Shown: positions 1-13,300 of the stretch, piece by piece
How the letters are laid out: every line of letters starts with the position of its first letter
Position numbering within the stretch: the first letter of the stretch is position 1
Source: Motacilla alba alba
Taxonomy: Eukaryota; Chordata; Aves; Passeriformes; Motacillidae
NCBI RefSeq assembly: GCF_015832195.1
Contig: NC_052028.1
Span: 8,785,501-8,849,500 of the forward strand
DNA length: 64,000 nucleotides
Direction of reading: 5' to 3'
Translations under genes and position numbers: made by a program
Notes under the pieces: model-generated
Seen by the model: the letters and a program-made list of their open reading frames with translations, nothing else
The model's database searches: none
Told to the model about the DNA's origin: nothing

Positions 1-1216
1 TGTAAAACCGTACTGTATTATTTCTTGTGGTTCTGACAAAGCAATTCTCATTTGGAGAACAGACTGTGAAGAGATTAACCAACATCCAAAGAAAACACCT
101 GATCCATCCCAGCTTTGTGGAAGGAACGCAGAAGTAGCAGGGATGGAGCGAGATGGTGTCCAGGCAGGATTGCTGGCACTGGCAGTTATTATTCCAGCTA
201 ATAGCAGATGGTAGAGAGGAGAAATCATCCATTTTCATTTACAATTTATTTTTGTGCTGCAAGAGGCAGGATTGCTCGAGTCATTGCTGTCAGGCAGCCC
301 TCTGGAAGGAAAACCTTACTTACCGTGAGGGATATTTTTAGAATGAGTTTTTCATCCTTGTGTATTGGGAGAGGATGCTGCAGGGCCACGAGTGAGATGG
401 AGAATGAGCCCATTCACTGACTGAAGGACTGGAGGATTTTCCTTCAGGAGGGGACCAGTGTTGATCTCACAAGGGGTTTTTTGAGTCAGGAAAAATCTGG
501 GTTTGTGGATATGTAAGCAGCACCTAGATCACATTTTAGCTGGATAATTTCTGTCTTAAGCTTTTGTCTGTCCCTGTTCAGGACAGTGAGGGGATGTGAT
601 GGAGACATGAAGGTGCTTGGGGCAGTGAAGTGACCTGAAGGGGACACAAAGGTGCTCAGGATGGTGAAGTGATGGGAGGAGGATATGAAGGTGCTTGGGA
701 CGAAGTGGCTCTGTGTTTCCCACATCTTCATTCAAGACAAGAACAACATTTTCCTGTGGCCTGTGAAGGCCAAATATGGAGAAGCCCAGTTGCTGTACAT
801 CCCTTGGCATTTGGAGTAGATTTGTGTGGTTGTGCTGAAACCATCAATCCCCTAAGATAAAGAAGCCTGTTTCTTCAGTTTAAAATTAATTTTTGGTCTG
901 CATCTTGTCCAAGCTTATACCCTGTGGCTGGATTTCCTGACTCCCCAGTATGGGGGACCTTGAAGGGGTTGCAGCTGCAGGGCTTGGGCTGTTGGCACTG
1001 CCTGGCAGGAGGGGAGTCCCTGCCTGTTGCCATGTTCTCCTGCCCAGGACTTGCCCTGCGGGGGCTCGATTTGACACCCTGAAGCCATTCAGTTGGTGAT
1101 GCAGACACCCCGTGTGCTGTGCCTTGGGGGCAGTTTCCCTGGACACTCTCCCTGGGCAGGTGTGTCCCCATCCTCTGCTGGACTGTGCCCTCAGGTTGGG
1201 TTTTTTCCCGGTGCAG
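1..1216 (+). other. JADE2: 3' part of an upstream JADE2 intron
   Basis: No sequence here resembles the expected JADE N-terminus (a Ser/Thr-rich basic segment). The stretch ends in a pyrimidine-rich tract and GTGCAG at 1211-1216, the acceptor of the first exon seen. A degenerate tandem repeat of about 40 bp lies at 583-704. The ORFs here are short and unconvincing. Confidence 0.75.
583..704. repeat. Degenerate ~40-bp tandem repeat, three copies
   Basis: Three successive copies share a GATATGAAGGTGCTTGGG-like core, with GTGAAGTGA in the spacer. The copies have diverged from each other. It lies in the upstream JADE2 intron and has no coding meaning that I can see. Confidence 0.6.
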
Positions 1217-1374
1217 GTTTTCCGGACGGATCTGATAACAGCCATGAAGATCCCGGACTCCTTCCAGCTGAGTCCTGACGAGTACTACGTTCTGGCTGAT
1301 CCTTGGAGGCAGGAGTGGGAGAAGGGTGTCCAGGTGCCAGCCAGTGCTGAGGCCATCCCTGAACCTGTGGTCAG
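1217..1374 (+). CDS. JADE2: JADE2 coding exon A: EPL1-like N-terminal segment
   Basis: This 158-bp exon starts in phase 0 with Val-Phe-Arg-Thr-Asp after the acceptor GTGCAG and ends in a split Arg codon before the donor GTAAGT. It encodes residues 1-52 plus two bases of residue 53. The segment [20 protein letters not shown] is nearly invariant in JADE proteins. It belongs to the enhancer-of-polycomb-like region that, in this family, contacts the HBO1 acetyltransferase. The human protein has a Glu just before this Val, which agrees with the preceding exon being off the window. Confidence 0.95.
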
Positions 1375-4300
1375 GTAAGTGAGCAGGGTCTCCTCCATCT
1401 GTTTCTGTCCACAGGGAATGTGGTCCTGGCTGGGGACCTGGTCCTCTGCCTGGTCCTCTCTGTGGGGTTCCCTCTGCCTTGGTGGGATGCGCACTGTCTG
1501 GGAGAGCACATAGTAGTGATGCTCGGGATCCTGGGCTTGCACAGGGGTGCATGGGGACCTCCTACCACATCCTGAAAAGTCTCTCTCGTGTGTGTGGCTT
1601 TGTTTGGGTGGTGGCCAGCTGGGACAGCTCCTTGTTTGCTCTTGGTCAGGCGATTCTAAAAAAGCCCTGATAAAATCGAAGGAACATTAAAAAAATAACA
1701 ACAGAAAACCATGCAGAATGCCAGCCTCTGCCTGGCTGCTTGATGCTTCTCTGTGTAGGAGCACGTGGTTGTACCGCTGGTATTTCACAGTAGGGGAGCA
1801 GGAGTTGGCCCTTAAATTAAAAACTTCCCTCTTTACCATGTTTGTGCAGATTGGAGACGTGCTGGGCATGCTGAGATTCAGGGCTTGGGAAAAGGAGCCC
1901 AGCAAACACAGAAGCATCTCCCAAGACCTTGTAGAGACGACGTCTGTCAGCAGAGATCGGGGGCTCATTAGCTATTTTAAAATAGGGAACTGCGTTTTAA
2001 AATAGACACTCAAACAGCTGCTCAGGCGAGAAGGAAACATGGGGGAGCTGCTGCTCCCTTGGCGTGTGTGGGGGATTATCCCAGGGCAGTGGCCAACGCT
2101 GTGGGGGAAAGGTTGGTGCTGCCAGTGGGGGGAATGGAAAAGGCTGGGAAGGGACCCCAGAACTTGCAGGGTTGGATCTGAAAAGTTGTAGGATCAGACC
2201 CAAAACTCCCCACAGGGTTTAGAGGAGCTTTGCATCTCTCGTGTGTTCCCTTTGTGACGTGTGACACCGTGTGTGCATCCTGCAGAAACACTCGTGCAGC
2301 GTCGTGCCGGGGTGATGCTGGGGCTGCTCGTGGGAGCGGGGTGCCTGCTGGGGGATGTGTTTTGCTAAGGGATTTGGGCACAGAGCAAAGGCTGGTGGAA
2401 GCTCCGCTTGTCCCACAGCAACAGCAGCTGCTGCTGCTGCAGCTGCCGACCCCGCTTCTGAAATAAACTTTTGTGTACGCTCCCCTTCCTCCCCCGGGGA
2501 AAACAGAGAAAGAAATGAAACTTTAATGAGTCTGAACACATCAAAAGGGAAGTTGTAAAGGGGGCTGTTGAGTTGATTTAATCCTTGGGAAAAAAAAAAA
2601 TGCAACCAAAAAAAAAAAAGAGAAGGAGGAAAAAAAAGCCTGTGTGTGAAATATCTTTTTTTAGTTGTCTTTGATAGCTAACCGCAGTCTGGCCTCGCCA
2701 GTGCTCTGCTTCCCAGCTGAGGGCTCGTGCCGGGGCTATTTCCAGCTGCAAACTGATAGCTTGGCACTGCCTGGGCTGGCAGTGCCCATGCAGAGCTGGG
2801 AGTGCTGCTTCCCAGCAGTGGGATTTGGCATCCCAGACCTCACAGCCAGGGGCTCCTGGGGTGCAGGACAGGCTGGAAATGCTCCTGTCTTCTTGTCTCC
2901 AAGCCCTTGGATTTGGGGGTCCTGGAGCAGCTCTGCTGCATGTTCTCATGCGTGGATATTCTAGAGCAATGCCTGGAACAGGTTATTCCCTCCCAGGTCC
3001 CCATCCCACTCTGTCCTGCTCTGGCACCCCCAGCACCATGATGGTGGTGGTGTCCCCCCTTGGTTTCTGGAGGAGACATCCTGGTGCTGCCCACTCACCT
3101 TGAGTGAAGCTTCTCTTCCAGTGTTATCCTCTGAAGGATTTCCTAATTCTTGGGATTATTTTACATGTTTGACTATTCTCAAATTGGCACTTTTCCATAA
3201 TCCTTGATTAATTGCCTCCTGAAATAGTTCAGCTCTATCTTCAGTACCTCAGCATTGTTTTGAGTTCAAGCCTTGCTCTACAAAGAGTTTGTTTTATTTT
3301 TAAAGCAACACATACTAGAAAGAAATTCTTCCCTGTGAGGGTGGTGAGGTGCTGGCACAGGTTGCCCAGAGAAGCTGTGGCTGCATCTCTGGAACAATGT
3401 CCAGGCTAGACAGGGCTTTGGGCAACCTGGTCTAGAGGAAAGTGTCCCTACTCATGACAGGGTATGGGAGCTAGATGATCCTTTAAAGTCCTTTATAAAT
3501 CTGTACTTCTGAAATCTGACCCATTCTCTATGACCTCTCAGATACTCATTGCTGACTCCATCACTCCCAGCTAATCCCAGGTGTATTTCTGCAGCCCCTC
3601 TAGTTTGTGTGACGCCCTGCTCATCCCAAGCTGCTCCTGGGCTGCTGGCCCACAGCTTCAGCTTCCTCTTCTTTCTTCTCCTGTTGCTCTGCCTTGCACT
3701 GTGTCTCAGTTGCCTGAACCGTCTCTCTTTGCTGGCTGGACAGCAAGCATGGCCTGGAGGACTTTGTCCTCAGATAGACTCCTGTTTGGGATATTTTGCT
3801 TTCCCCAATGTGATGGGAGTGAAATGAAGAGCTCATTTTACAGCAGTGTTAATGGTTGCACCTGGTTTGTAGCCATGATGCACTCCCAGGGGGACAAGCA
3901 GTGACACTGCCAGATTTCTTTTTAATCAGGACAGAATGCATGCCAGAAGGCATAGCAGAGATGGTGTGCTTCTGCTGAGCAGCTCTGCCTCCCAAAGCAT
4001 CCCTGCTCTCAAGGTTTTCCCACTTGGGCCACTGATGTGAGAATGGGAGGTGGAAAGGGCAGTGTTGGACTGCCAGGGACAGTGCAGACTGCAGTAATTT
4101 TGCTGTCTCCAGGGTTAGACAACTCCTTCTTGCATCTTGCCCTGTTTTGGAGAAACGTCAAATGTTTTTTCACAAGAGATGACTCTATTTCATCTGCCTT
4201 AAGAGAGCGGCCTTAAAAGGCCTTACAACTCCATTTACCTCCCCTGTTTAATTGCTTTAATTCACCCCAGTCTCCCTCTCAGGAGCAGCCACCTTGCTGG

Positions 4301-7300
4301 TCCTGCCTGAGCTGCTGCTTTTGCCCCCCACCCTGTGGCTGCTGCCCCATGGCCTCAGCATCGCTTCCCTCCTTTGCTTCCAAATTTTCCTTTTTCTCTA
4401 CTCAAAAAATTTTGTCTTAACCGAACATCCTCTCTGTGTTGGGTATGGACAATCCAAATTCCTTTAATCTGCTGAAAAAAGTCCCAGCATTGTTGTTTTT
4501 TGTGGACTGGAAATGTGGAGCCCAGCGGCTGATGCTCTTCCTCGCTGTCAGAGCTCTGCTTTCCCCCATCTCAGAGGTGTAGCAGAGCATCCAGCCCTTA
4601 GGGGGGGATGCCTGTGCTAATCCAGTCCTGATGTTGTCACTTCTGACAGCCACTTCCATGTGAAACTCCTAGAGGGAGGTGGGGAGGCTGGAGAGAAGAC
4701 ACTAGAGCCCCGGGAGCTGGCGAGCAGACAAGCTCTGCCTGCAAATAATAGCCAGCCCATGGTGCTGCTGTTCAGGAGTTGGTTCCTGGGCTGAGCCATG
4801 GGCAGCCAGCAGATTGTGCTGTGGGGTGTGTGGGAGCTGCTTCCCACTCCAGAGATGGAGCTCGTTGTCTGAAAGGTGCCGTGAGTTGGAGCAGAGATGG
4901 AGCTCGTTGTCCCAAAGGTGCTGTGAGTTGGAGCAGAGATGGAGCTCTTTGTCTGAAAGGTGCTGTGAGTTGGAGCAGAGATGGAGCTCGTTGTCCCAAA
5001 GGTGCTGTGAGTTGGAGCAGAGATGGAGCTCGTTGTCCCAAAGGTGCTGTGAGTTGGAGCAGAGATGGAGCTCTTTGTCTGAAAGGTGCTGTGAGTTGGA
5101 GCAGAGATGGAGCTCGTTGTCTGAAAGGTGCTGTGAGTTGGAGCAGAGATGGAGCTCATCATCTGAAAGGTGCTGTGAGTTGGAGCAGAGATGGAGCTCG
5201 TTGTCCCAAAGGTGTTGTGCACGGAGCCACTGCTGCTCTTTTCCTCTCCCGCTGGCTGCTTGGAAACCCGCTCTAGGTTTTGTGCCTCCAAAACTGAAAA
5301 TGAGATTTTAAAAACATTTTGTTTTACTGGAGCTGTAAAATGTCAAAAGCTGGGGTAGAGGCAGAAGGCAAGAGCTGTATTTTAAGGAATGCTTTCCCCA
5401 GAAAGCAGCTGTCTCAAAATGCCACCACTAAGAGCCACCTTAAACTTGAGGGTCCTTTCTAGGTTAGCACAAATTGCAGTGCATTTGTGAGGAAAGCAGG
5501 AAAGGAAGAGGTGCAGCCTATCTTGGCTTGTCATCCCAGGAGGATGCTGCTGGCAGCCACCTGGATGCCAGGGTCATCAGAGGCAGCACAGGAGATCAGC
5601 TGTTTCCTCTCCACGATTACTTCTGGCTCACGGCTATTTAAAAGGGTTTTATTTGAACCTGAGAATTTTATTGGCCTGAGAATTGCCCAGAGCTTGAAGG
5701 GCTCCTGTGTGGAGATAAAAGCCACTTTCAGTCAGATGGGAGTTATCGGAGCAGTGAGTGGTCAGGGCAGCTTTCCCTTCCAACAGGCAGGCTGGCATCC
5801 GCTGCCCTGTGCCTCCTGCTCAGCCACCTGCAGTGTGGCTGGTGGTGACACTGCATCTCCATGGTACTGTGTTCCACCTCTGCTAGAGCCCATAGTGAAA
5901 GGATCTCCGCTGGCTTTTTTGGACCAGAGCTGAGCCTTACAGCCCCTGTGTGAACTCTGCAGTTATTTTACAGTTGTGTAAACAGAGGCACAGAGATTTC
6001 CAGCATGAAGAGATCCAGATGCAAGGTCCCAGTCTGCTGTGGGATGCAGTTGGGTGTTGGGGGCAAAGTTGGCTCATCTCAGTACAGCCTCAGGATTAGA
6101 CAAGGTAAAGTAAGGGTAAGAGTTATCAGCAGTTTGGGAGCATCAGGGCTTTGGGTACCTCTCCTGTTGTAAATGGAAAGATGTTTCAGATGAGTTTTGT
6201 ATTTTCAGAGTCACACCATAATAAACCCCAAAGGACATGGACTTTGCTGGTTGATACAGGTGCTCGTAGGAGGCTGTGAAGCCATTTTGAGCAGTGGATG
6301 TGCCAGGGACCTGGGCTCATCCCTTCCTGCTGGTGGCGATGCATATCGAGCTTGCACAGCCGAGCATCTCTTCGTAAAGCAGCGGCACCTACGTGGGATT
6401 TTATGCACCTGTGCAGGTTTTATTTCCTCCTTTATTTAATGATTTAATGTTCTTGGCATGTGTCTCCTTCCCCAGGCTGACGGGGATGCAAGCAGGATCT
6501 CAAGGTGGCTCTTGGATCTCGCATTAAGCCACATTAGTATGTGCTGTAGATTCTGTTTCCTGTGAATTTGCACACAGCGGGAGGACGAGCAGGAAGGCTG
6601 CTTCTTGCTGGCAGGCTTCCCAGATATTCTTGGCATTGCAGATCTATACTTGCATCGTCGCTGTGGCCCTGTTTTAACAGAAAACAGAAAGTGCTGTGCT
6701 AACAGGAAGGCACAACCCCGGCGAGTACCAGCTCGGCGATGGCGGCGGCACCGCGCGAACGCCGTCTGCCGTGTCGCCACGATGGCTGTGTCCCTGTCCT
6801 GTCCTCCTCTCTCAGTCCCCTCTGCCCTTCTCTGGTGGCCACGCACACAGGTCAGGCAGCTCCTGCTGTGCTTGTGGGAGCACATCCAGGTGCAGGGCTG
6901 GCTGGATTGGGATGTGTGGCGCTGCCCACTCGGTGTTCATCTCCTCCGGGCTCTGTTGTTCTTTACTGGGCTCCCATCAGGAGTTGTCCCCACGACTGCA
7001 GGAGTTCCAGCAGCTCTTTCCAAGAGCGTGTGTTGCTGGCAGGTTTTGTGATGCCGGTGTCATTGGCAGAGGAGGCACACGGAGCAGGTCTGTCTGTGGG
7101 AAGCAGTGCTGGAGATGAGTGTACTGAGGCGGGGAGAGGAATGAACTGGTGCACCAGTAGTGGGTGTAGGACTGGGGCACATCCCTGCCCCCATCTTGCA
7201 GAAAAGACACCGCAGCTCCTCCTCGCAGGGCTGGGTGCTGCATCCGGAACACCCAGCAAAGGGAGACAGTCCCTGCAGGAGCACTCTGTGCTGCAGTGTG

Positions 7301-10300
7301 GAGCATGGTAGCCTGAGGAAAGCTGGCCAGGCTGGCCTGGCAGCAGGGTGGCACGATGCAGATGTCCCAGCTATGCCTGGACGTCACCTCTCCGTGTCCC
7401 CTGGGAGTGCTGGCTGGCAGCCAGGCTGTATCCCTGCAGTCCCAGCCCAGGGAGGGCTTCCCGAGGCTGTGTTCTCAGTGTGTACTCGATGAACCAGCAC
7501 ACTTTGTTCTCCAGTGCTGAGATTGGACTTCCTCTCCTCGGTCGGCGACGCAGGCTGGCTGTTGACTCATCAGCTGCTTCCCTTGGGCTTTGCTGCAGAA
7601 GGGGCAGGCAGGATTCTGCAGCAGTTTGAGTAGCTTTTGGAGCAGAGCTTTTTTTCTTTTAACATAATCCTTTTCTTTTTTTTTTCCCTGTTTTTTTTTC
7701 CTTCCCTCCAGCTCATCATGAAAAATGTGTGAGTTTGGAGCTTGCAGATGGCATGCTGGCGATTTTACAAAGGGCTATTTCTTGGGTTGGTTATCCCTGT
7801 TCTGTGGCTGCCTGCCCTTAAATATGCCTGGGTTCTGGTATGCTCCAGAAATACATGTACACTTCCCTCAGAGACCGTGCTCTGATCAAAAGAAATGAAA
7901 ATCCCAATTGCCCCAGGCCCAAATGTTTGGATCACAAGCCCTGGGCTATGTGTGGGGAGAGGAAGGCTCCCTGCCTGCCCATTCCTGGGGACCCCCACAG
8001 TGACAACTGGCTGTGATGAGGAGGCTGGCCAGTGGCACTGATCCAGGACTGCAAAATAATCCTAGTGATGTAACATCAGTGAGTTTGGTCTCCAGCTCTG
8101 CCGCTGGGAAAGGGAGGTTTCTGCTCAGGCATTCCTTGTCCCTGTAGGCAGTGGGGAGGGATGGCCTGTGCACAGGATGGTCTGTCCTGCCAGGGCTTCA
8201 GGTACCTGCTTTAGGATGGGATGAATCACACCCAGGGCAGCAGAGGGTCTGGGCCATGCAGAAGGGGGTGCTGGTGCTGCAGAAGGAGGTGCTGGTGCTG
8301 CAGAAGGTTGTTGGCTCGTGCCCAGTGCTTGTGAGTGCTTTGCAAAGGAGTAAGTGTGATTTACTCTGCCTGTTCCTTGTCATCATTTCTGGTTTACTCT
8401 CTGCTTGACAAGTTCTTGTGTGGGCTTTCAGCAAGTCCTCACCTTTATTAGTTTGCTATGGGAAACGTGTTAATCCAGCCTGTTCTTACCTCATTCTGAG
8501 CCACTTGGACTTTTATTTTGAATGTTTGCTAATCTTCCCAGTGGATGCCTGTGGTTTATACTGGATCAAGCACACAGAAAGTCAAGTGTACTTCAGCAGC
8601 AAATGTATAGAACGAGTGAGCTTGATTTCCTGCTGCTCTGTAACAAGGTTTACAGCTCTTGGGACCGACTCTGGTTTGGTACAGCCTTGGGAGCCTCCAC
8701 ATCTCACTCCATTGCCTCTGCTCTCCATCCAGAACCATGGATTTATTGTGTAGCCCGGCAAACCCCAGCAGCTCTGATTGCTGGGCTTGCAACCGCAGCA
8801 CTAATGAAATCACCTCTTAGGGATTTAGTGCACCTTGGGTCCCCTTTGAACAATGCAAGCAACTATTACTTTTAAGTGCTCTCCAGAGTGGTGGGAGGAG
8901 CGGGATAGCCCAGCAGCAGGAATAGCTGCTCAGTTCTTGGTGCTGCTGTGGGTAATCCTGTTGAATTTTGGTGAAGTGTTGCTGGAAAGTGAGCTTCACT
9001 ATGTTGCCAGGACCTTGGGGAGGTGGAGGAGAGCTGTAGGTGGTTTCTCTGAGTGCACTTGAAGAAGATCTGGAAAATCTGACCTAGTTGAAGGTGTCCC
9101 TGCTCGTGGCATGGGGCTTAGATTAGGTGACCCAAAAAAGTCTACTCCAATTCCAACCATTCTGGGGTTTCATGAGGTGCACCCAAACAAGTATAGCTGC
9201 ATGGGGATGGTGGAAGAGGCAAACTGATCCCTCCTTGTTTTCTGGGATGGGCTGTGAGCTGCTTGCAGTGTCTCAGCGTCAGAACTGTTCTCATGTGTTT
9301 CAGGGTTCAGTGTTAGTTCAGTGATCCAGAACACATTAAAAGAGTCTGGATGCTGCCTTTTAAAATTCCTCAAAGCTTTGCTTTCACTGGGCTGGGTTTA
9401 AGGACACCCATGTGAAGACACTGTGCTGGTGGGTGGGAGTTGTCATCTCGTGCCCATGTCTGTGTTTTGAGCTTTACTCAGCTCTGTGAGTAGCAGTGTC
9501 AGGGGGATTTGTCCAGTTCTTGATCTGCTGTGGCTCATGCTCAGACCATGGCAGGTGCAGAGCTGCCACCATTGCTCATGTCTTCTGTTTCTGGTCTCCA
9601 TTAGTAGGTGGATACAAAGGCAAGTGGAGCTGTTTGCATTACTGAAGTAATTATGGAAACATTATCTGGCTGGGATAATTAATTCCAGATGCTTTAATGT
9701 TAGTAGCTTGGCTTAAGTTACATAAAGAAGCAACTTTTTTTTTTTGGCTTTTTATATCCAGAAAACACACACTCAAGTGTCCCTGGCTTCTCTAGTAGCA
9801 ATTCCAAGACATATATTGCTTAAATGGAAATGAGCAGGATGCTGGCAGCCTGCAGGCAGGGTTTGGAGAGGGCTGCTGTGTGCCATGGGTCCCTGGAGGG
9901 TCCCAGGTGGGTCGGTGATGCTCTGAGGGAAGGGGGAGAGCAGTTCCTGTGGGTGCTGGGGCTGGCTCTGCCCTGCTTGCTTGCAGGGTGGAGGTGCTGA
10001 GTGTCCTCTGCAGCTGCCCTGGAACTGGAGGCTGCTGTGTTTTGCTGGGTTTCAGAGCCAGAAGAGCAGCACAGGCTGTGTCGCCTCCCAGCAGCAGGGC
10101 ACGGTCCCGCTACTGCCTTCAACACCATTGTTAGAGCTGAATGAGAGGAGAGGAGAGGGGGAAAGAGAGGAGAGGGGGAAAGGAATATGGAGAAGATCTT
10201 CGCACAGCATCAGAAATTATGTGTGTGTTTTGCTCTCAGCCCAGACACCGCTTTTGTCTAGTCTGCCAGAAAAACATCTGCGGTTTGTTGTTCCAATCAG

Positions 10301-13300
10301 CCCACCAGCAAACCACTGCCCAGCCACTGCTGTGTCCCTGCAGCCCTGGATTTCCTCTCCCAGAAGTTGTGGAGATGAACCCAGCTGTGCTGTGGTGCTC
10401 TCCTCTGCCTTGGGAAAGCAGACACTGCTCGGCACCTGAATTCTTCTGTACCAGGTCCCCGCTCCCATCTACATCAAAATGATTCGCTGGGCACTGAATC
10501 AGAGTTGCAACTTTAATAATTCATTTGTTGAGCTAAATCTCACTGAGATTTAGGCTGGAATATAAATGTGAGAAAGACAGGGACATCAACACTGGTCTTC
10601 CTCTAGTCTGCTGGGTATCAGGCTTTTTATGTGGTGATAAACAGCTCAGAAATGGAATTGGAAAAGCTGTCTGGGTTTCACAAGATGGCTGTTTAGTGCC
10701 TCCTGTTCACTTGTTTTCCTCTTTTTATCACATCAAAGAAGAGTGAATCACTTTCTCCTTAGAGGATTATGTTATTCCAGGGGTCTGGAAGGACCCACTA
10801 TGGTTACAGGCTGTTGCAGAAGGAGATTTCAGATGGGGAGGGAACAGCTTTTTCTTTTTTAAGCATTTTTCTTACTGCACCTGTAAATTGTAATTGGGAG
10901 CTTCAGCTGCATTTCTGTAAAACTTCCAGAACCTGCCTGTGTAAACCCTAAACTGCCAGCAGCTGGGGAGGGGCCACCTTACCCCATCCTTAACAGAAAT
11001 GGGATTGTCACAGGGGGATTTCCAAGCCCAGAGAGAGAGCCCTGGAATGGTCCTGGAGCCGAAAGGAGCTTGGCTGTGCCCTGCAGAGCTGTGCTGTGCT
11101 GCTCACGGATCAGATGCTCCCCATGGCTGGGGATGCTTTAAAAGCTGATAATGACAATTCCTAATGTTCACTGGGTAGCGCCGAGTGTCAGAATTCAGCT
11201 GGGAAAGAGCAGCGGCAGCTAAAGGGACAGTGGGCTGGGCTGGTCCCTGCCTGGCAGGGGACAGCGGGGTCCCTGAGACATCCCGGGGTCCCTGAGACAA
11301 GTGTGGTCCCTGAGACAAGCCGGGGTCCCTGAGACAAGGTGGTCCCTGATGCATCAGGGCTGGGAGTGCAGGCTGCACAGCCACCCAGGCATTACGTCAC
11401 CTGGAGCTGCACTCACTGGCTGCTGGCACCCGAGGGCAGGACGCTGCTGCAAGCAGCATTAACCCCTTCCTGAGCATCCTCAGTGCCACTTGGGCAGCAC
11501 AAAGGGACCATCCCGGAGCTGAGCCTTAGCCCCCGATGTCTGTGCAGTCAGGGGGTGCGTTTTGGGCACGGCTGCTCCTGTTCCTGGGGCTTGGTGGCTC
11601 CTCCTGGGGCCAAATTCAGCTGCTTTGTTCTCTCAGTACAGCAGCAGAAGCTGAACGGAGCTTCATGGCTGGGCTGTGTGTAACTGCCTGTGTGGGTTTT
11701 TGGGACAAGCACTTAAAGGAAGGTTTGGGTTATAGCAAAGGGCAGTGTCACCCACTGTGCCCAAACTGCTCGTGGCACTGAGCTCAAGCAGGGATGTACA
11801 TGGGAAGGACTGATGTTAAGTTCCCTCCATCAACCTTTTTTGCTGGGAATGTGCTTGTTACAGCCCCTGCCATGAAGATAGCCTACAAATGGTGCAGAAT
11901 GGGTGGCAGACGGGGCCATCAGACAGCACAGGTTTCCCTTCCCAGACCAGAGGTTCCCCTTCCCGTGGCTGCTCTCTTGATGTATGTATGTATGATGAAT
12001 TTTCATGGATTTTCAGAGGCTGTTGCCAAATCTTAAGGGGGTTTTGGCTCCAGCAGCCAATAAGGAAATACTGCAAATCGTTTATTTTCTGCACGAAGTG
12101 GTCCCAGCAGTGCCATCTCATTCTTCTCCGGTTCTTGTTTGTTTCAGAATAAAAGGGTTTGGTGACAGTGCCCTGTTGAGATACACTGTGTCACCTCTCT
12201 CCCTCCCTCTCTAGGACCAGCTGCCTTCAGCCATCTCTTCTCCATGCACAGGAGGATGTGTTGACAGACTCTGGGTACCCGTGGTCCCTCCTGCAGGGTC
12301 CAGGGGCTCTGGTGTCAGGTGGCTTATGCCAGGGGGGACAGCAGGGTGCCCACAGGGCTCTGAACTCTCAGTGCTGGTGACCAGGGTGCTCCAGATGTTA
12401 CCTGGAGTATCTTCAGCCAAGGAGGGGAGGGGTGAAGTGCACAGGTACCTGTTAGCACCAAGACCTGGGTGAGCCTAGAGACACTTTCAGGCTCATCCAG
12501 CTGCCCAGGCCAGCTTGCTTGCAGGTCTGAACCTCAGGCCAGTTAATTGAAAACCTAAATATATATTATCTTCTTTGCCTTCCCTTTATAGTTTTTGGCT
12601 CATGGTTTTATAGCCTTTACTAGAAGCCATAACAATACAAGAAGTAGGAGTAACATGGTCAGTAAATCTGGGTGTGGGAGTGCTGAGGATAACAAACCCT
12701 CGTGGGTGGGTTGTGGCTCATTATTGTGACCATCCACCACTATCTCCAACCCTATCCTTCACCCATATACCCCCAGGCACTTTTTCTAACTTGAATGCTT
12801 AAATTCTGCTCTGCTGTTGAGAGGCAATAGCATGTATAAAATCTGTTAGCTTAACTTCATAAGGAAGTGGGGCATCCTGTCCAAATGGCCTGCTAGATAC
12901 TATTTTAATAAACAGAAAGTGAAAATCATCCCTTTAAATTGCCCTTTTAAAGCTGTTGTGTGCCACAGGAGAATTCCTCATAAGCAGAGCTGGTGGTAGG
13001 AACACTATCAGCACTGAAGGTTGCTGGCAGAGCTATCTTTCCACTGACTTTCTTAAGCTGACTTATTTATGGACATTGGACAAGACTAATTTGGACTGGA
13101 ATGAAGGTAAAGAAAAGATTACTGACTAATGTCTTCGTTGTAATAAAATTAAGTATTTTTAGATGAGAAACACTATGCAGGATTAATTATTTCTGATCTA
13201 TTAAAAGGGAGCATGTAGGAAAAAAAGCCTTCTCCCTTCAGCCAAGTGAAGCATTCAGTTTACAGAGATGATTAACCATGGGAATTTGCTGAGTATATTT

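Noticed and set aside
875..1552. 225-codon ORF on the minus strand over JADE2 exon A
   Set aside because: It is antisense to a confirmed exon, low complexity, and has no recognisable domain.
2400..2455. CAG/CTG-rich stretch as an expandable triplet repeat
   Set aside because: Only four pure CTG units in a row; too short to be of note.
4617..5311. Overlapping ORFs of 224, 165 and 165 codons across the minisatellite
   Set aside because: They exist because the 42-bp repeat is a multiple of three and lacks stops in several frames. There is no homology, splice context or conserved start.
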